Shown piece by piece: positions 35,010 to 46,532 of a stretch of DNA of 64,000 bases. Every line of letters begins with the position of its first letter. Positions within the stretch are counted from its first letter, which is position 1. Below the pieces are notes generated by a model. The model was given only the letters and a program-made list of their open reading frames with translations. It did not search any database and had not been told where the DNA came from. The stretch comes from Diogma glabrata (lineage: Eukaryota > Arthropoda > Insecta > Diptera > Cylindrotomidae): positions 270,749,114-270,813,113 of the forward strand of contig OY856188.1 in NCBI GenBank assembly GCA_963693315.1, read 5' to 3'. The translations under genes and the position numbers were made by a program.

Positions 35010-35577
35010 TATTTTTATTTTATTTTTATTGTCATGACCCGTTATCATGGTCTCGATCAAATGCTTCAAATTATATAATATATTAAATTAAACTTAAATT
35101 CAATTCATTCAATTCGAATTTCCCAATAATTAAATAAAAGTCGAATTGCAACGGTTTGATATTTTTTTTAATATGTTTTATTTTATTTCAAAACATATTA
35201 AAATTAATATTAATATTTAGTAATTACTCAGCAATTAAACGATCGTTTAATTGTTAAGTAAATGAACTGAGGTTCTTTGACTTTGATTTGTTTTGTAGGG
35301 GAATTTGATTAAACTTTTAATTGGTTTAACGATAAATAAAATAAAAATTAAATATGAGTGAGTTTATTTTTTATTATTATTATTTTTCTTTGATTTTCTT
35401 TGATTTAATTATTATGGTGTTAGTTAATGGTGAAATGAATGTTGTGAATGAATGATAATAGTATGACTGAGTTTATTTTTTATTGCTAGGAGGGCCCGGT
35501 GTGCTTCGCTACGCTTATAAACAAAGTTTTTGCGTAGACATTTTTGTTTGAAGTAGAAGCAATGATTTCAAAAAGTG
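35010..35577. other. AT-rich DNA left of the gap
   Basis: No gene is supported. Near 35490-35515 a GC-richer patch, GGAGGGCCCGGTGTGCTTCG, stands out from the surrounding AT-rich sequence. Confidence 0.4.
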
Positions 35578-35777
35578 NNNNNNNNNNNNNNNNNNNNNNN
35601 NNNNNNNNNNNNNNNNNNNNNNNNNNNNNNNNNNNNNNNNNNNNNNNNNNNNNNNNNNNNNNNNNNNNNNNNNNNNNNNNNNNNNNNNNNNNNNNNNNNN
35701 NNNNNNNNNNNNNNNNNNNNNNNNNNNNNNNNNNNNNNNNNNNNNNNNNNNNNNNNNNNNNNNNNNNNNNNNNNNNN
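35578..35777. other. Assembly gap, 200 N
   Basis: Exactly 200 unknown bases, a conventional placeholder length, so the real distance may differ. Sequences on either side show no obvious continuity. Confidence 0.99.
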
Positions 35778-36290
35778 GATAGCATAGAAAATCAAAACAA
35801 TTGAAATAACGGCAAAATTTAAATTTATTATTTTATATTTGATATATGTATTGTTACCGTTTTAACCTTTTGATAATACTATACCAACAAATTAACTATA
35901 GAACCGTAGTATAATATAACGATTGCGTCACATTCTTCAAACAAGTGAAAGAATGAATAAAATTACAATGAAAGACATATACTTGGAGGGCTATATATTC
36001 ATCAGTATTTTACAATTTATATGTTTATGAGTATTTTATGTTCATATATATGTTCATCAGTATTTTATAATTTATAATAATTTTTATCCACGACTACTAA
36101 AGAATATTTGATTTGTTGGTATAGTAATATAAACAAGTTTAAACAAGAACAATACATATATAAATCTAAAATAAACAATAAACGTTGTGTTTTTCTTGTT
36201 TTCTATGATAAATTAATTTCAATATGGAGATATAAAGTTTTAATGAAAAATTTATATTATTTCAAATATTTTTAAAGTTGTGGATAAAAT
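35778..36290. other. AT-rich intergenic DNA
   Basis: Short repeated TCAGTATTTTA words around 36000-36070. Nothing else recognised. Confidence 0.4.
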
Positions 36291-36295
36291 AGCAT

Positions 36296-36413
36296 CTTGT
36301 ATTCGCTTAGGATGAAGGCAATTCTTCACTCGGATGATTCCCTCCACTCGCTACGCTCGTTCCGGGAAACTTCATCCTTGTGAAGAATTGCCTTCATTCT
36401 AAGCTCATACAAG
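36296..36413. repeat. Palindromic fold-back sequence with CG-rich core
   Basis: CTTGTATTCGCTTAGGATGA and AAGGCAATTCTTCAC at the left are mirrored by GTGAAGAATTGCCTT and an AAGCTCATACAAG end at the right. The loop contains CTCGCTACGCTCG. The architecture is like that at 43629-43751 and 61013-61110. Confidence 0.85.
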
Positions 36414-36414
36414 A

Positions 36415-36745
36415 ATCTACTATTATACCATAAGTATTTTTTTCATATATTTTCATATAATTATTATAATTACAAAAAATAACTCAAAATAAACTATTCT
36501 TTTCAATTATATAATCATATTTGCATGCGTTTTATTATACATACCCAGGTTGACGTAAGGGTGCAACTTTGTAAATGGGCTTAATCTTCTAAACGGATGA
36601 TCCAATCCTAACCAAACTTGAGACTATTGCGTAAAACACTTTTGACTAAGATATCATGAAATTTCAAGTCGATTCGGTTATCCAGCTCTGAGCTACAGCG
36701 TTTTAAAAACGCAAAACATACCCAGGTATGTTGCCGTTGACATAA
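36415..36745. other. Intergenic DNA with CATACCCAGGT direct repeats
   Basis: CATACCCAGGT occurs at 36540-36550 and 36717-36727, bracketing ~165 bases of non-AT-rich sequence. This may be a small insertion, but no family is recognised. Confidence 0.4.
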
Positions 36746-37119
36746 AGGTTAATTATATATGTATATTTTTTCTTTCTTTTTTCTTTAACTTGAGAATGGC
36801 AATGTGCCGAAATATTGTGTTTTTTTATTAATATAAAAATAAAAAATTAATTTAAAAGACAGATTAGTGTAAAAAATAAAATAATTAACATACACGAATT
36901 CTGACAAATGATGCAATTATTAAAATTTTTTATAATAATTTTAATAAAAGTAATAATAAATCAAATTGAATTAAATGACAAAACAAAATTAATAAATATA
37001 ATTATTATAATGTTTGGCTTGTAGAGCAGGTACCTGCAAATTTTTAATAAACAGTGTTGGTGGGTAGCATGGATTAACCAGATTTTACCAAACCATATAG
37101 TCATAAGTTTTATCTTGTG

Positions 37120-38564
37120 TTAGTTTGTTCGTTTTTCTAATGACTTTATTATTTCGTCAATCGGTTTCCCTTTTGTTTCTGGTAGCCAGATAAAAACTAT
37201 AATCCCAGTCACAAAACAGCTTATAGCAAAATAAAACATACATCCATGAATTTCAAATAAATGTTTCATTAAATAAAAATATTTTATGTAAATAAATCCA
37301 ACAATTAACATTATTACTCGTAACGGCATGGAAACTATGCCGCGTATTTTTATCGAGAGCATTTCATTTACTACAATAAAAGGAACTGCCATAAGTCCAT
37401 ATGTTGTATTAAATCTTGCGCATGTTGTACTTATGATAGATATCCAAGAATAGTCATTAACATCATAATCATGAAATTTTAAATAAAAATATATTCCACT
37501 TATGCTCAAGGATATCCCTGTCGTTAAAGAAGAACAAATTAATAATGGTCGTCTTCCTAAACGATCAACTAAAATAGTCGCAATAAATACTCCTATTAGG
37601 TAAACTACTCCAATAATTATTGCAACAAGATTGTGTGAAATTTGAGTACCAGCATCACCGAATATAACATCAGTATAGTTCATTATCATAAATCCCCCAT
37701 TTCCATGCATCATAATGTATAAAACAATCCCAAGTAGTATTGGTATTCTTGCTGATCTTTTCGTAAAATCCGAAACAGTTAGTTTTGTTGTATTTATTTT
37801 GTTTTTTGAATTCAAATTCTCAACTTCTTGTAAATATTTGTTTAAAAATTTATCAAAATCCTCCGATTCATCTCGAAAAAATATCAATGATTTTTTTTGC
37901 GTCTTCCATTTTATTTTTTGAGATTAAATATGCAGGAGTATCGGGCACGAACAAAAAACCAATAATAAATATTGCAGGAAATATTAAACAAAGATAAGAA
38001 TATAAGTAATAGTTTAAGTATTCTCCGCATACGAATCCCATAACCATTCCAAAATTGGTAGTTAATTGCAGTATTGATCCCAATGATCCACGAATTTTGT
38101 CCTCAGCTATTTCGGTTACATACAATGGAATGACGGCATATGTTCCACCGCCAACCATTCCACCAATTAATCTTCCTATTAATAGCTCAGTATAATTTAA
38201 TGCAAATATTAATATCAACCAATTTATAATTAATGGAATTGCTATTATGTAGAAAGTAATTTTCGTCCAAATTTCTCTGCGCTTAATCCTGCAACAACAC
38301 ATCCGATTATGCTTCCTAAAAATATCACTGAACGTATCCAGCTTGCCTGATCGTCCGATAATTTACCGAATGGTAATGGTGATTTATCTGATTGCAAAAC
38401 TGGTACAATTGGTGTTGCCCACCCTGTGATTGTTCCATATCCAAAGGATAGTAGATTTGCTGTTGATGAAATAATAGGAACAGTATTAAGCGCTCGATAG
38501 AAATTGTTTCATCAAAATTATTTTTACCACAAAGTGTTGCGTAGTATTGCTTGAATCGTCCCAT
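37120..38564 (-). pseudogene. Tret1-like transporter copy 3, frameshifted
   Basis: Exon 1 (38528-38564) and intron (38460-38527) are intact. The long exon has two single-base lesions. One C is missing near 38264 (TTTTCGTCC, where other copies have TTTTCCGTCC), just after FGR. One T has been added in a homopolymer near 37890-37898 (eight Ts against seven), after the MEDAKK segment. Between and after these points the reading remains similar to the intact copies (PDTPAYL, MMHGNGGF, DRLGRR, LPETKGK). Homopolymer errors in the assembly could mimic the second lesion. Confidence 0.82.
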
Positions 38565-39075
38565 CACTTAGTCTTTTGCAATATGTTAAGTTTGTTCAGA
38601 TTAAATTGACATAACACGTTTCTCGTTTTTATTGATCACAAATTTATGCAAAATGGACATAGACTTTATTCCAAAACATATATTATACTGATTGAAAGAT
38701 TTTTGGTTTTGTATAGTAATAAACTAAACTTTAACTTCACTTTATGAAAAATATTAATTTTTTGTTTATACAATCACTCCACTCAATTTTATTGTAAATA
38801 CTGCAACTTCATTTGTGTTAATGGTTGGCAAGAATTTTTAGTAAATATATATTTTGTGTAATAATCAATGTCATTCACTAAACTAGTTTTGAGATTAAGA
38901 TTTTGTATACAACTATTTAAAAACCCCAAAACCTATACAAATTTATACAGATCAATCTTCATATATAGTAGAAATATCTTTAACGTCGTCAGTAGTTAAA
39001 TATTCACAATTCATTCGTTCATTTTTTTTGTTTTAATTCTTAGTGTATATATGTACCTAAAGTTTTCGACTCTGA

Positions 39076-39230
39076 TATGATAATATTAAAAAGCTTGTAC
39101 TTCATATTAATGTTAATCATACAATATTATCAACTAAGCTTGCTTCTGAGCTTTGGAGTAGTTGTTCGCATGATGGATGTAATGATTTTATTTCTACCTT
39201 GCAGAACCATATTAATAGCAAAAAAAAAAT
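39076..39230 (+). other. Second copy of the small hydrophobic ORF
   Basis: ATGATAATATTAAAAAGC opens a frame with the same hydrophobic leader as 9613-9810, then diverges (ending near FLPCRTILI). The corresponding frame in unit B at 34558 is stopped early. Treated as uncertain. Confidence 0.2.
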
Positions 39231-39529
39231 TTTAAGCAGCTAATAAAAAAAAATTAAAGACCTCCAGGTCAGATAATCTTTCCAATGTCATAAAATTGAA
39301 GAATCTCCTTTATAAAAAACACAGACAGCACTCTCTGAAGTCTGAATGTTAACTTAGCTTCTAGATATTTTGAAAATAAAAAAGTGTTATGTCTTATTCT
39401 AAAAGTCGTTTTACTACAACAATCTGTTTAATGAATACAGAAATAATCCTAAAAAGAAGAGGGAGACAGTTAATTAACTAAGGAGAAAGTAACGTAACTA
39501 AAATCGTATAATATTTTGGATAGTAATGG

Positions 39530-40220
39530 CACCCTTTGTAATAATACACCCGTTGTATGTAAATTATTTAATATTTTTACTTCACCACAATTTCAAATTA
39601 TGTGAAGTAATACAATCTTATGAGAAAAAAAATCTTACTAACCCCAAATTTTGTTTTGTTCTTTTTAAAGCCATTGGGCTTAATCATTAAAATAAATAAA
39701 TATCTTATCTATTTATCCAAGGGAATTTAAAGTTTAAGAATGATAAACGAATGTACGGATAAAACGCGGACTCTTACACGGAAAAAATCTCTAATTTACA
39801 ATGATAATTTAACTATGACGTTTCATTATATTTTTACAATAAACAAACAAATTTATTAATCTAACATGCAAAACTAGAATTAACATAGAGAGAAATGATA
39901 AAATATAATACTGTTGATTGTAGTTTTCCTTGGTGTGAACTTCCAATCAACAGGTACTATACGTCAGGTTTAATTTTGTTGCTATTTTCTTCAGCCAACA
40001 ATTACACTCAGTTCTGTTTTTGCACGAATTTATTATACACGAATTTGAAATAACACGAGTTGAAGAAAAAAAAATTATTTCTTTATGCACGAAACGTTTT
40101 GAAATAACACGAATCGACTAAACCTTCAAATTTAAATTTTTTCATCTGTTTATCCGATTTTTGAAGAAAAACAATTTATTTTGCATTACCCTATATATTT
40201 TTAAAAGCCGCTTCAAATTA
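39530..40220. repeat. Dispersed repeat fragment and AT-rich DNA
   Basis: 39530-39665 matches 13605-13710 (GTAATAATACACCCGTTG, then TTCACCACAATTTCAAATTA). The CTTACTAACCCCAAATTTTG block near 39635 recurs at 44245. The rest is AT-rich, with short ACACGAAT repeats at 40030-40125. Confidence 0.6.
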
Positions 40221-40223
40221 CAA

Positions 40224-40252
40224 TAGGTAGATTTTTATATGAAATCTACCTA
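40224..40252. repeat. 29-nt palindrome, exact inverse of 736-764
   Basis: Identical to the reverse complement of 736-764, again bounded by TA. Flanking sequence is not obviously related. Confidence 0.75.
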
Positions 40253-40469
40253 ATACATTTGCAAAAAAAATATAATTAAAATGTAAAGTAGAAATGTAAT
40301 TATATTTGAATTGATAATGTGTAATTTTTCAACATTTCAACTGATAGTGTGTGTTACAATTTAAACCATTTACAGGCTGGTATAATTTAATCTTGCATTT
40401 TTTTGTTTAACTTTGTTTTTTTTCGGAGTTCTATGTAGGGGCATGGCCAAGCTAATCAGTTTTAATTAC

Positions 40470-42160
40470 TCACCACGGTCAATCGCAATAGTGACATAAT
40501 TACCATGGCCACCAATTTTTTAAAGTCGTTTATTACGCCCATCTCCCATTTGTGAATCGGCTCGTAGAACATGCCCAAACCAAGCAATCCTATTAGAACG
40601 GATACAACCTATTATATCAGGACCCTCAAGAAGGTCTCTGATCTCAAAGTTATACCGGGTTCTAAACTCTCCATCGTCTGTCTTAAGTGGACCAAAAATG
40701 TAGCGTAGGATCTTGCGCTCAAATACAAATAAATGTGATTTTTTGTAAGAGTTCACGTTTGTGACCCATACATCGCACCACCAATTTAATCAATGTCTTG
40801 TATAACTTGAGTTTGGTGTTAGTTGATACATACGGTGATTTAAGCGGAGGTTTGATTGAGTAGAAAGTTTGATTATCTACAACATTTCGAGCTTTTATAT
40901 CTGTAAGTATGTGATTCTTTGAGTCAAGCATTGATCCCAAATATTTAAAAGATTCAACTCCCTCATTACGTTCATCGCCGCACATCAAATCTTTCTTCTC
41001 AGCCTCCCTTGAAACACTCATAGGTTTAGTTTTATCGATAATAATTTGCAGACCAATTTTTTAGCACCATTGGGAGTGGTTTCCTGGTCGGCAAAGTATT
41101 CCCTCAGCAGCGCTTAAAACAGCATATATGAATAAATACCATGACTTATCAACGTCTCCATTAATGGTTCCTCTAATGTTTGGCAATATGGTTTTGATAT
41201 CTCTCTTCTGTTTCAGCATTCTTTAGTGATTAGATGTTAAATCGTTTCCGTTCTTTGAATTTCGTAATGCCTGGATTTGGAAAGTGGAACCTTATCAAAG
41301 CACACACAGGGAAGTGAGTGGTGACTTCGAATGTATGCACCGCTAAAAGATCGCTCTAAAAGAAACGTGCTGTTTCTAACACATGATCAATTTGATTTCG
41401 AGTTTTTCCATTCAGCGAGACCCTAGTCTGCTTATGAATCGACCGATGCGGAAAGAAAGTAATGGCAATTCTCAATTTATTTGATAATGGAAACACAGTC
41501 ATTATCTCACCATTATCATTCGATTCGAATGCAGGCTGTTGGTACTCACTACATTTCCATAAAAGATATCTCTTCCAACCTTCCAATTAAATTCATCAAG
41601 AACCATAATGAAGTCGCGTATTGATATTTGTTTTATAACCTCTTCCAGCGTTATGTATAGAAAGCGTCGTTCTCGTTGACTGTCTAAGTTGCAGTAGGTG
41701 CATGCATGACAATAAAAGAAATATATATTTATATGCACCGCGTACCCGTACATAGCAGCTCCTCTCATTGACCGAGATGAATTTCATCACGGTATGCGTA
41801 GACCTACAAGAAACCTAGTACCAAATTCTCTTAGAGAAAGATGACTTCTACAGTATAAAGAGTGACTATCCAAATCTTGTTTGTCGATTATTGGCTTTCT
41901 TAATTCTTGCAGAGCAATGATATCCACGTTTTTTTTCGGGTTTGTTATTCTTTTTCTGATTTAAAAATTTAACAAATGTTTTTTTTGGGGTTAGGGTGTT
42001 CTCAGGGTCAGGCCCAACCCAAATTTTCGTGAATGGGTCCGTTCCAATGTTAAGGTCAATAGAATAACCTTTTCACACGTTTATATAGCGTGCTTCTTGA
42101 TCCAAGACAGACGCCCGCTCCAAGCCGACCCTAACATGGAGAACAGACGGTAGGGTCGCA
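40470..42160 (-). pseudogene. LINE with endonuclease and RT tail, core deleted
   Basis: From the right: a 5' untranslated block (42000-42160), then AP-endonuclease text at 41356-41790. This includes DFIMVLDEFNWKVGRDIF, FFPHRSIHKQTRVS, and TRNQIDHVL, matching FIMVLGDFN, TFFxHxxxHKxTW and NQIDHVL in the family. The EN-RT linker follows (41050-41260). Sequence then jumps to the RT C-terminus at 40520-41021 (ESFKYLGSMLDSKNHI, KLKLYKTLIKLVV, FERKILRYIFGP, RIAWFGHVLRA). The catalytic RT core is missing and there are stops, so it is inactive. Confidence 0.82.
42000..42160 (-). repeat. LINE 5' UTR block, inverted against 42570-42715
   Basis: Minus-strand landmarks GTCTGTTCTCCATGT, CGGCTTGGAGC and TTTGGGTTGGGC recur in plus orientation at 42580-42710, leading into LINE coding remnants on each side. 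The two elements are head-to-head. Confidence 0.75.
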
Positions 42161-42569
42161 TTCGTTAAAGGCGCCAATTTGCCGTGATGTAGCGTCATTG
42201 ACTAAGCAGTTTTTAATCTGCTTGTCTCAGATACATTAACCTTATGCTGTCAGTATTACCCAGAAAGCACGGTGAGGACATCGAATTTCGGATTTCGCTA
42301 CCCTTTATCTTTCTTTAGTTACCATAAACTGCTATGGATAAGATTTAATATGTAACATTTTTCAATGGATAGTAAGTTACATTTTTCATATCTGATCGAT
42401 CAATTTTCCATTGATATTGCTATTTGTTAGCGAAATTCTACGTCAACGCAGTGCCAGCCAAGTAACGCTGACAGAATTAGATTAGTTTAGTTGAGAAGAG
42501 CAAAGTAAATATATACTGCTAATACTCAATGATTCTACACCATGGCCCCGTAAAACCCATGCAACTCAA

Positions 42570-43205
42570 GCGTCTGTTCTCCATGTAAGGAGCGGCTTGG
42601 AGCAGACCTCTGTCTTTAATCAAGCGGTTTGCTATACAATCGTGATAAAAAAGTTTTTCTGGTAACCTAAAGATCAGAACGCACCCGTTCATGAAAATAT
42701 GGGTTGGGCGAAGGGCTAATCTCCCATTTCCATAACAAAATTATTTGCAATGAGCTCGGCACACTGGCCTCGGAAGCTGTGCCCGGACTACGATTTAAAA
42801 ATAGGACCCTGGAACGTACTAAGCCGTTCAACACCAGGAGATCTCCTAAAATTCACAAACCCAGTTGATGACTATACACTGGATATAGTGGCATCACAAG
42901 AATTAAGATGACAAGGCAGTGAAATCTATGACACAGTGAAAGGATACACTTTTAACTATTTCAGTCATCAAAATGAAGGAGAATTTGGAGTTGAGTTCTC
43001 ATACATGATCGCGTGAATTAACATGTCATCAACGTCTGCCCAATTAATAAGCAGATATGCACACAATGAATCCGCACGCAAGAAATTAATGTCACTATCG
43101 TTAATGTTCATGCACCTACTGAAGACAAAGCAGATGACATTAAAGACCTGTTATGTCTTGAACTCGTAGAAATCATCAATAAGATCCCGTGGCACGATAA
43201 AAAAT
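42570..43205 (+). pseudogene. LINE 5' end with endonuclease start
   Basis: After a 5' block shared in inverse with 42000-42160, the plus strand reads LKIGPWNVLSRSTPGDLLKF, then DYTLDIVASQELR, a stop, and GEFGVEFSYM. This matches the AP-endonuclease opening of LINE ORF2 (TWNVRTL...DIxALQEIRW). It stops near 43205, where the LINE is truncated. Confidence 0.7.
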
Positions 43206-43628
43206 AGTGGGAATAGGGGAATAGTGGGAATAAGTGGAAAAATTCCCTTTGTTTAAACTTTTTATTTTATCAATTAATATTTTCATTAAAAACAAAGGGA
43301 GTTTTCCTACTTTACCAATTGACGGTCTAAATCGGAGTCATCAATATTATCAAAAACATTCTTCAAATTAAATTAACTTAACAATTAACAATTGGAAGGG
43401 AGTGTTAGTATAGTACATTTGGATTTATTTAATTTATAATAATTAGGGGAAAACAAAAATGAAAAGGCGTGATATAATCAATTTACATATTTTTTTATTG
43501 GTCAGCACATTTATTCATTACTTATAAATGCTCAGACCTACATTCAATTATCGTTTTTTCATAACACTTATTTTAAAGTCAACAAACTGATTTGAAACAT
43601 ATTTTCTGCAAACATAATTAATAGTACA

Positions 43629-43751
43629 GTATATACCGAGGTGATAAAGTAAATTTTCTACATTGAGGTGGATATTAATTCGCGAGAAACGAAGTTTCGA
43701 GCGAATTAAGCACCGAAATGGAGAAAATTTTCTTCACCGAGGTTTATATAC
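43629..43751. repeat. Palindromic fold-back sequence
   Basis: GTATATACCGAGGTGA at the left is mirrored by a TCACCGAGGTTTATATAC-like right end. Inner arms include AATTTTCT and AGAAAATT and TTAATTCGC against GCGAATTAA. The central loop is CGAAGTTTCG-like. Confidence 0.8.
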
Positions 43752-43984
43752 TATTTTTTTTACTACTTGATATAAAAAATGCACTAAAACTCTTAATTAT
43801 TCACAAAATAAAATGTCAATTAATAAGCAAATGGTGAATAAATAAAAATTTTGATTTGGTGAAACATTGTTTATCATATCATTGGATTGCGTATTGGATA
43901 TTTATTATTCAGGGCTGCTTAGTTAGAAATTTATTTTCAATGAATGTTCTTAAAACTGTATAAAAATCACATATGCTTTAAAAA

Positions 43985-44215
43985 AAAAGTCGGACAAGTG
44001 CGAATAAAATTCGCTCGCCAAGGGTTCCGTAAATGTAAAAGAACACAATATCAAAAACAAATGACATAAGGTTATGTTGTAAAGTCTTTATATCGCCAGA
44101 CTATGGACGCATAACAGAATAAATGTTTAATCGTAAACGTCAATAGTAAATGTCAATCACATCTACATTGATCAAAAATGTTACTTGAGGTTAAATTTTA
44201 TCCATTATTCGTGAA
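43985..44215 (+). repeat. Dispersed GGGTTCCGT-type repeat
   Basis: Opens with AAGTCGGACAAGTGCGAATA and GCCAAGGGTTCCGTAA. It is collinear, inverted, with 3560-3830. Confidence 0.7.
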
Positions 44216-44810
44216 GGAATACAATCTATCGAGAAACAAAATCTTACTAGCCCCAAATTTTGTTTTGTTCTTTTGTTTTGGACCATCCTCTATCTATATA
44301 ACCAATAAAAATTTTAAATAAAAACACCCATGTCTGTGGGTGGATGACATTCCTCTATAGGATCTTGATGAAACTTTGATCCAGGTTCACTTGAAAATCA
44401 AGTTTGATCTGAATCAAATCAAAATTGGACAAAATGGCGTGGGGTCTCCCGAGCACCTGTAATTTAAATCTTCTAATCTCAGCTTTGATCTTATTGAAGT
44501 TTGGTATATAAGCTTTTAGTACTGTTTCCAATAGTTTTGCGTACCAACTTCTGGTTTGTCACTTTGCTTAACAAATATTTTTTTCAGGTATTTATCCCTA
44601 CTATAGCCTACAGTTACTAATCGATTAAAACCACTCCCAATACTTTCAACGCTCTCTAGCGCTCACAACGATACAACTTCCATCACGAGATTAAAATTAT
44701 TTGAAAGTGCTTGAAAGTTAAAAAAAAAAATTTAAAAAAAAACGTGTCATACATTTCGAAAAAATGGTTTCAAACTTTAAAACCTCAAAATAAGGGAGAA
44801 AACTATCTTC
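44215..44810 (+). repeat. Dispersed repeat, second copy of 13690-14170
   Basis: Shares CTATCGAGAAACAAAATC, GGTTCACTTGAAAATCAAG, ACAAAATGGCGTGGGGTCTC, CCAACTTCTGGTTTGTCACT and ACGTGTCATACATTTCG with 13690-14100 in order. A ~130-bp stretch here (ACACCCATGTCTGTGGGTGG and on) is absent from the other copy. Confidence 0.8.
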
Positions 44811-45890
44811 AAAAATTTTTTTAATATTTTTATCGTAATCTACGGAAAAAATGCTGACGGCCTAATAGTTTTTTTAAAAAAATTTATACGAATTAAACTG
44901 CCTACAAAATGGAGACGTTTGTCATTCAAAACAAAATTTCAAATTCGTGACCGTCACCGACGGCAAAGGGGTTGGCCTAAAAATGCAAAAAAATTACGAA
45001 ATCCTTTTCTAATAGAGTACTATCAATCCCCAACACTTCCACCACTTCCACTTAGAGGCCTGGGGGCAAGGGTTAACATCTGCGGAATGGTCTCAAATTT
45101 TGCAAATCTTATTTTTAGGAACATTAGAACCGATTTAGGGGGTACCGTAAAAAAATAAAAATAATCATGTTTTAAGGGCCACCCTAAATTAAATACACAT
45201 AAATACAATATTCATAAGATCGATAGCAATAATTATCTTAATCTTGTTAAATCCATCCAATCTTATTTTTCCCATAAGTCCTATAAGTAATATTAGTAGC
45301 GTTACTTTTTTACACGAGCCCGAACATTATTGCTTTTTCTGGAAAATGGATATCATGTTCGGGGAAAAAATCATATTCACACAAAAAACATAATAGCTCG
45401 TAAAAAAATTATGTATGTAACACAACCGCACAAAAAACAACTTTTTCGGCCCGATGGTCTGACAATGGTTTGTCTCCAGCACGTTAGGGATCGGTGATAG
45501 CCTTTAAGAACCACAACACCAAAATCAGGTAACACTTCGATTTCTTAATTAAATTTATAACTCCGTAAACATTTAAATCCCTTACCTTATAATCTCATGA
45601 CTCCATAACCCTATAACCCTGTAAAATAGTCACAAAAACAAACGTCAGTCTGGAGGTGCAACTATGAAAACACAAATAAACACAATTATTCTGCAACCAA
45701 ATTTTTTACAATCAACATTCATATTAAAATATAAATAAACATTTCTATTATCAACTTAGCATTGAGACAATTTTCAATGAAACAGTGCGGCAAAATAAAA
45801 CAATGCGGAATAATAAAACAGTGCGGAAAAAACCCACTTTTTGATATTGTTGACAATATCGAAATACGTTGAATTGTGATTCGGAATTGC
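44810..45890. other. Intergenic DNA, no supported gene
   Basis: The frames at 44919-45158 (plus) and 45719-46009 (minus) have no domains; the latter runs through a hairpin. Short ATAACCCT words near 45600 are too few to be telomeric. Confidence 0.4.
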
Positions 45891-45910
45891 AAAATAGTAC
45901 TTTGTGTATC

Positions 45911-46012
45911 TAGTTGCACAAAGTTGATTTTTTCCGCACTTGTCGTACTTTGTCCTAAACTACCTTGTCCGAAACTACGACGCGTGCGGAAAAAATCAAC
46001 TTTGTGCAACTA
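45911..46012. repeat. Hairpin with perfect 29-bp stem
   Basis: TAGTTGCACAAAGTTGATTT and onward (45911-45939) pairs exactly with 45984-46012 across a 44-base loop. Pairing continues outward through a CTTTGTGT block with a mismatch. Confidence 0.9.
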
Positions 46013-46069
46013 GAGACACAAAGTATTATTATCACCTCGGTATATAATGTACTATTTCATATTGTTTGA

Positions 46070-46400
46070 AATTTTTTACCAACGTTTCATGAAAATCGAT
46101 GTAAGCTACAGTAGGGATAAATACCTGAAAAAAATTTTTTAACCGGAAGTGATAAACTGGAAGTTAGTATATCGTAAACAATACTAAAACCCCACATGCC
46201 AAGTCTCAATAAGATCGAAAGCCGGCAGTAGACGTTATTGAAGATTTAATTTTAGAAATGTTCGGGAGACCCCCGCCATTTTGTCCTATTTTAAAATGAA
46301 TCCAGATCTTCCATTTTTAAGTGAAACTGTATCGTTTGACAAAGTTTCATCAAGATTGACCATATTCATATTGTCAGCTCGCGATAACTGGCTCCAGTAG
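46070..46400 (-). repeat. Inverted, diverged copy of the 44.2-44.8 kb repeat
   Basis: Minus-strand landmarks GATGAAACTTTG, CAAAATGGCGGGGGTCTCCC and TTTTTCAGGTATTTATCCCT correspond to the 44355-44600 order. Confidence 0.65.
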
Positions 46401-46532
46401 TTTTCTATTATATTCATATATTGACCATGGAAAATCATCATTTTCCTACATCGTTTTTAAATAGTTTTTAGTGTTTAAAGTTTCACGCACTACAACAAAT
46501 TTACACTTTCCCGAATGCGAATAATATGCCCT
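46400..46532 (-). pseudogene. Tc3-like transposon fragment at the insertion site
   Basis: CCGAATGCGAATAATATGCCCT immediately left of the retrotransposon matches 18789-18810 within the Tc3-like transposase fragment. The continuation lies right of the retrotransposon at 58919-58945. Only about 20 bases per side are readily aligned. Confidence 0.55.
46529..46532. repeat. Left target-site duplication CCCT
   Basis: CCCT here and at 58919-58922 flank the retrotransposon. The unoccupied relative at 18809-18812 carries CCCT once (ATATGCCCTAAAC). A 4-bp duplication is normal for this class. Confidence 0.8.

Larger units (their letters stand above)
25440..35010. repeat. Segmental duplication unit B, twice interrupted
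   Basis: The left part (25440-25855) matches 59860-60620. The middle (26906-29543) and right (34379-35010) parts match the other transporter flanks. A LINE remnant (25856-26905) and the 4.8-kb element (29544-34378) split the unit; removing both restores collinearity with units A, C and D. Confidence 0.8.
36745..39525. repeat. Segmental duplication unit C (transporter copy 3)
   Basis: Collinear with unit B from the TTTCTTTAACTTGAGAATGG block (36778) through the transporter to the ATCGTATAATATTTTGGATA block (39503), which matches 34983. It lacks the two insertions that interrupt unit B. Confidence 0.85.
43620..46056. mobile_element. Possible 2.4-kb composite bounded by 28-bp inverted ends
   Basis: 43620-43647 and 46029-46056 are inverted copies of an AATAGTACA...ACCGAGGTGATAA block with one mismatch in 28. 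The left end continues into a 123-bp palindrome and the right end abuts a strong hairpin. The interior holds two dispersed repeats (43985-44215, 44215-44800) and no transposase. Either one fold-back element or two independent inverted copies of a small element. Confidence 0.4.

Noticed and set aside
45590..45625. ATAACCCT words suggestive of telomeric repeats
   Set aside because: Only two or three imperfect copies and not the insect telomere motif TTAGG.
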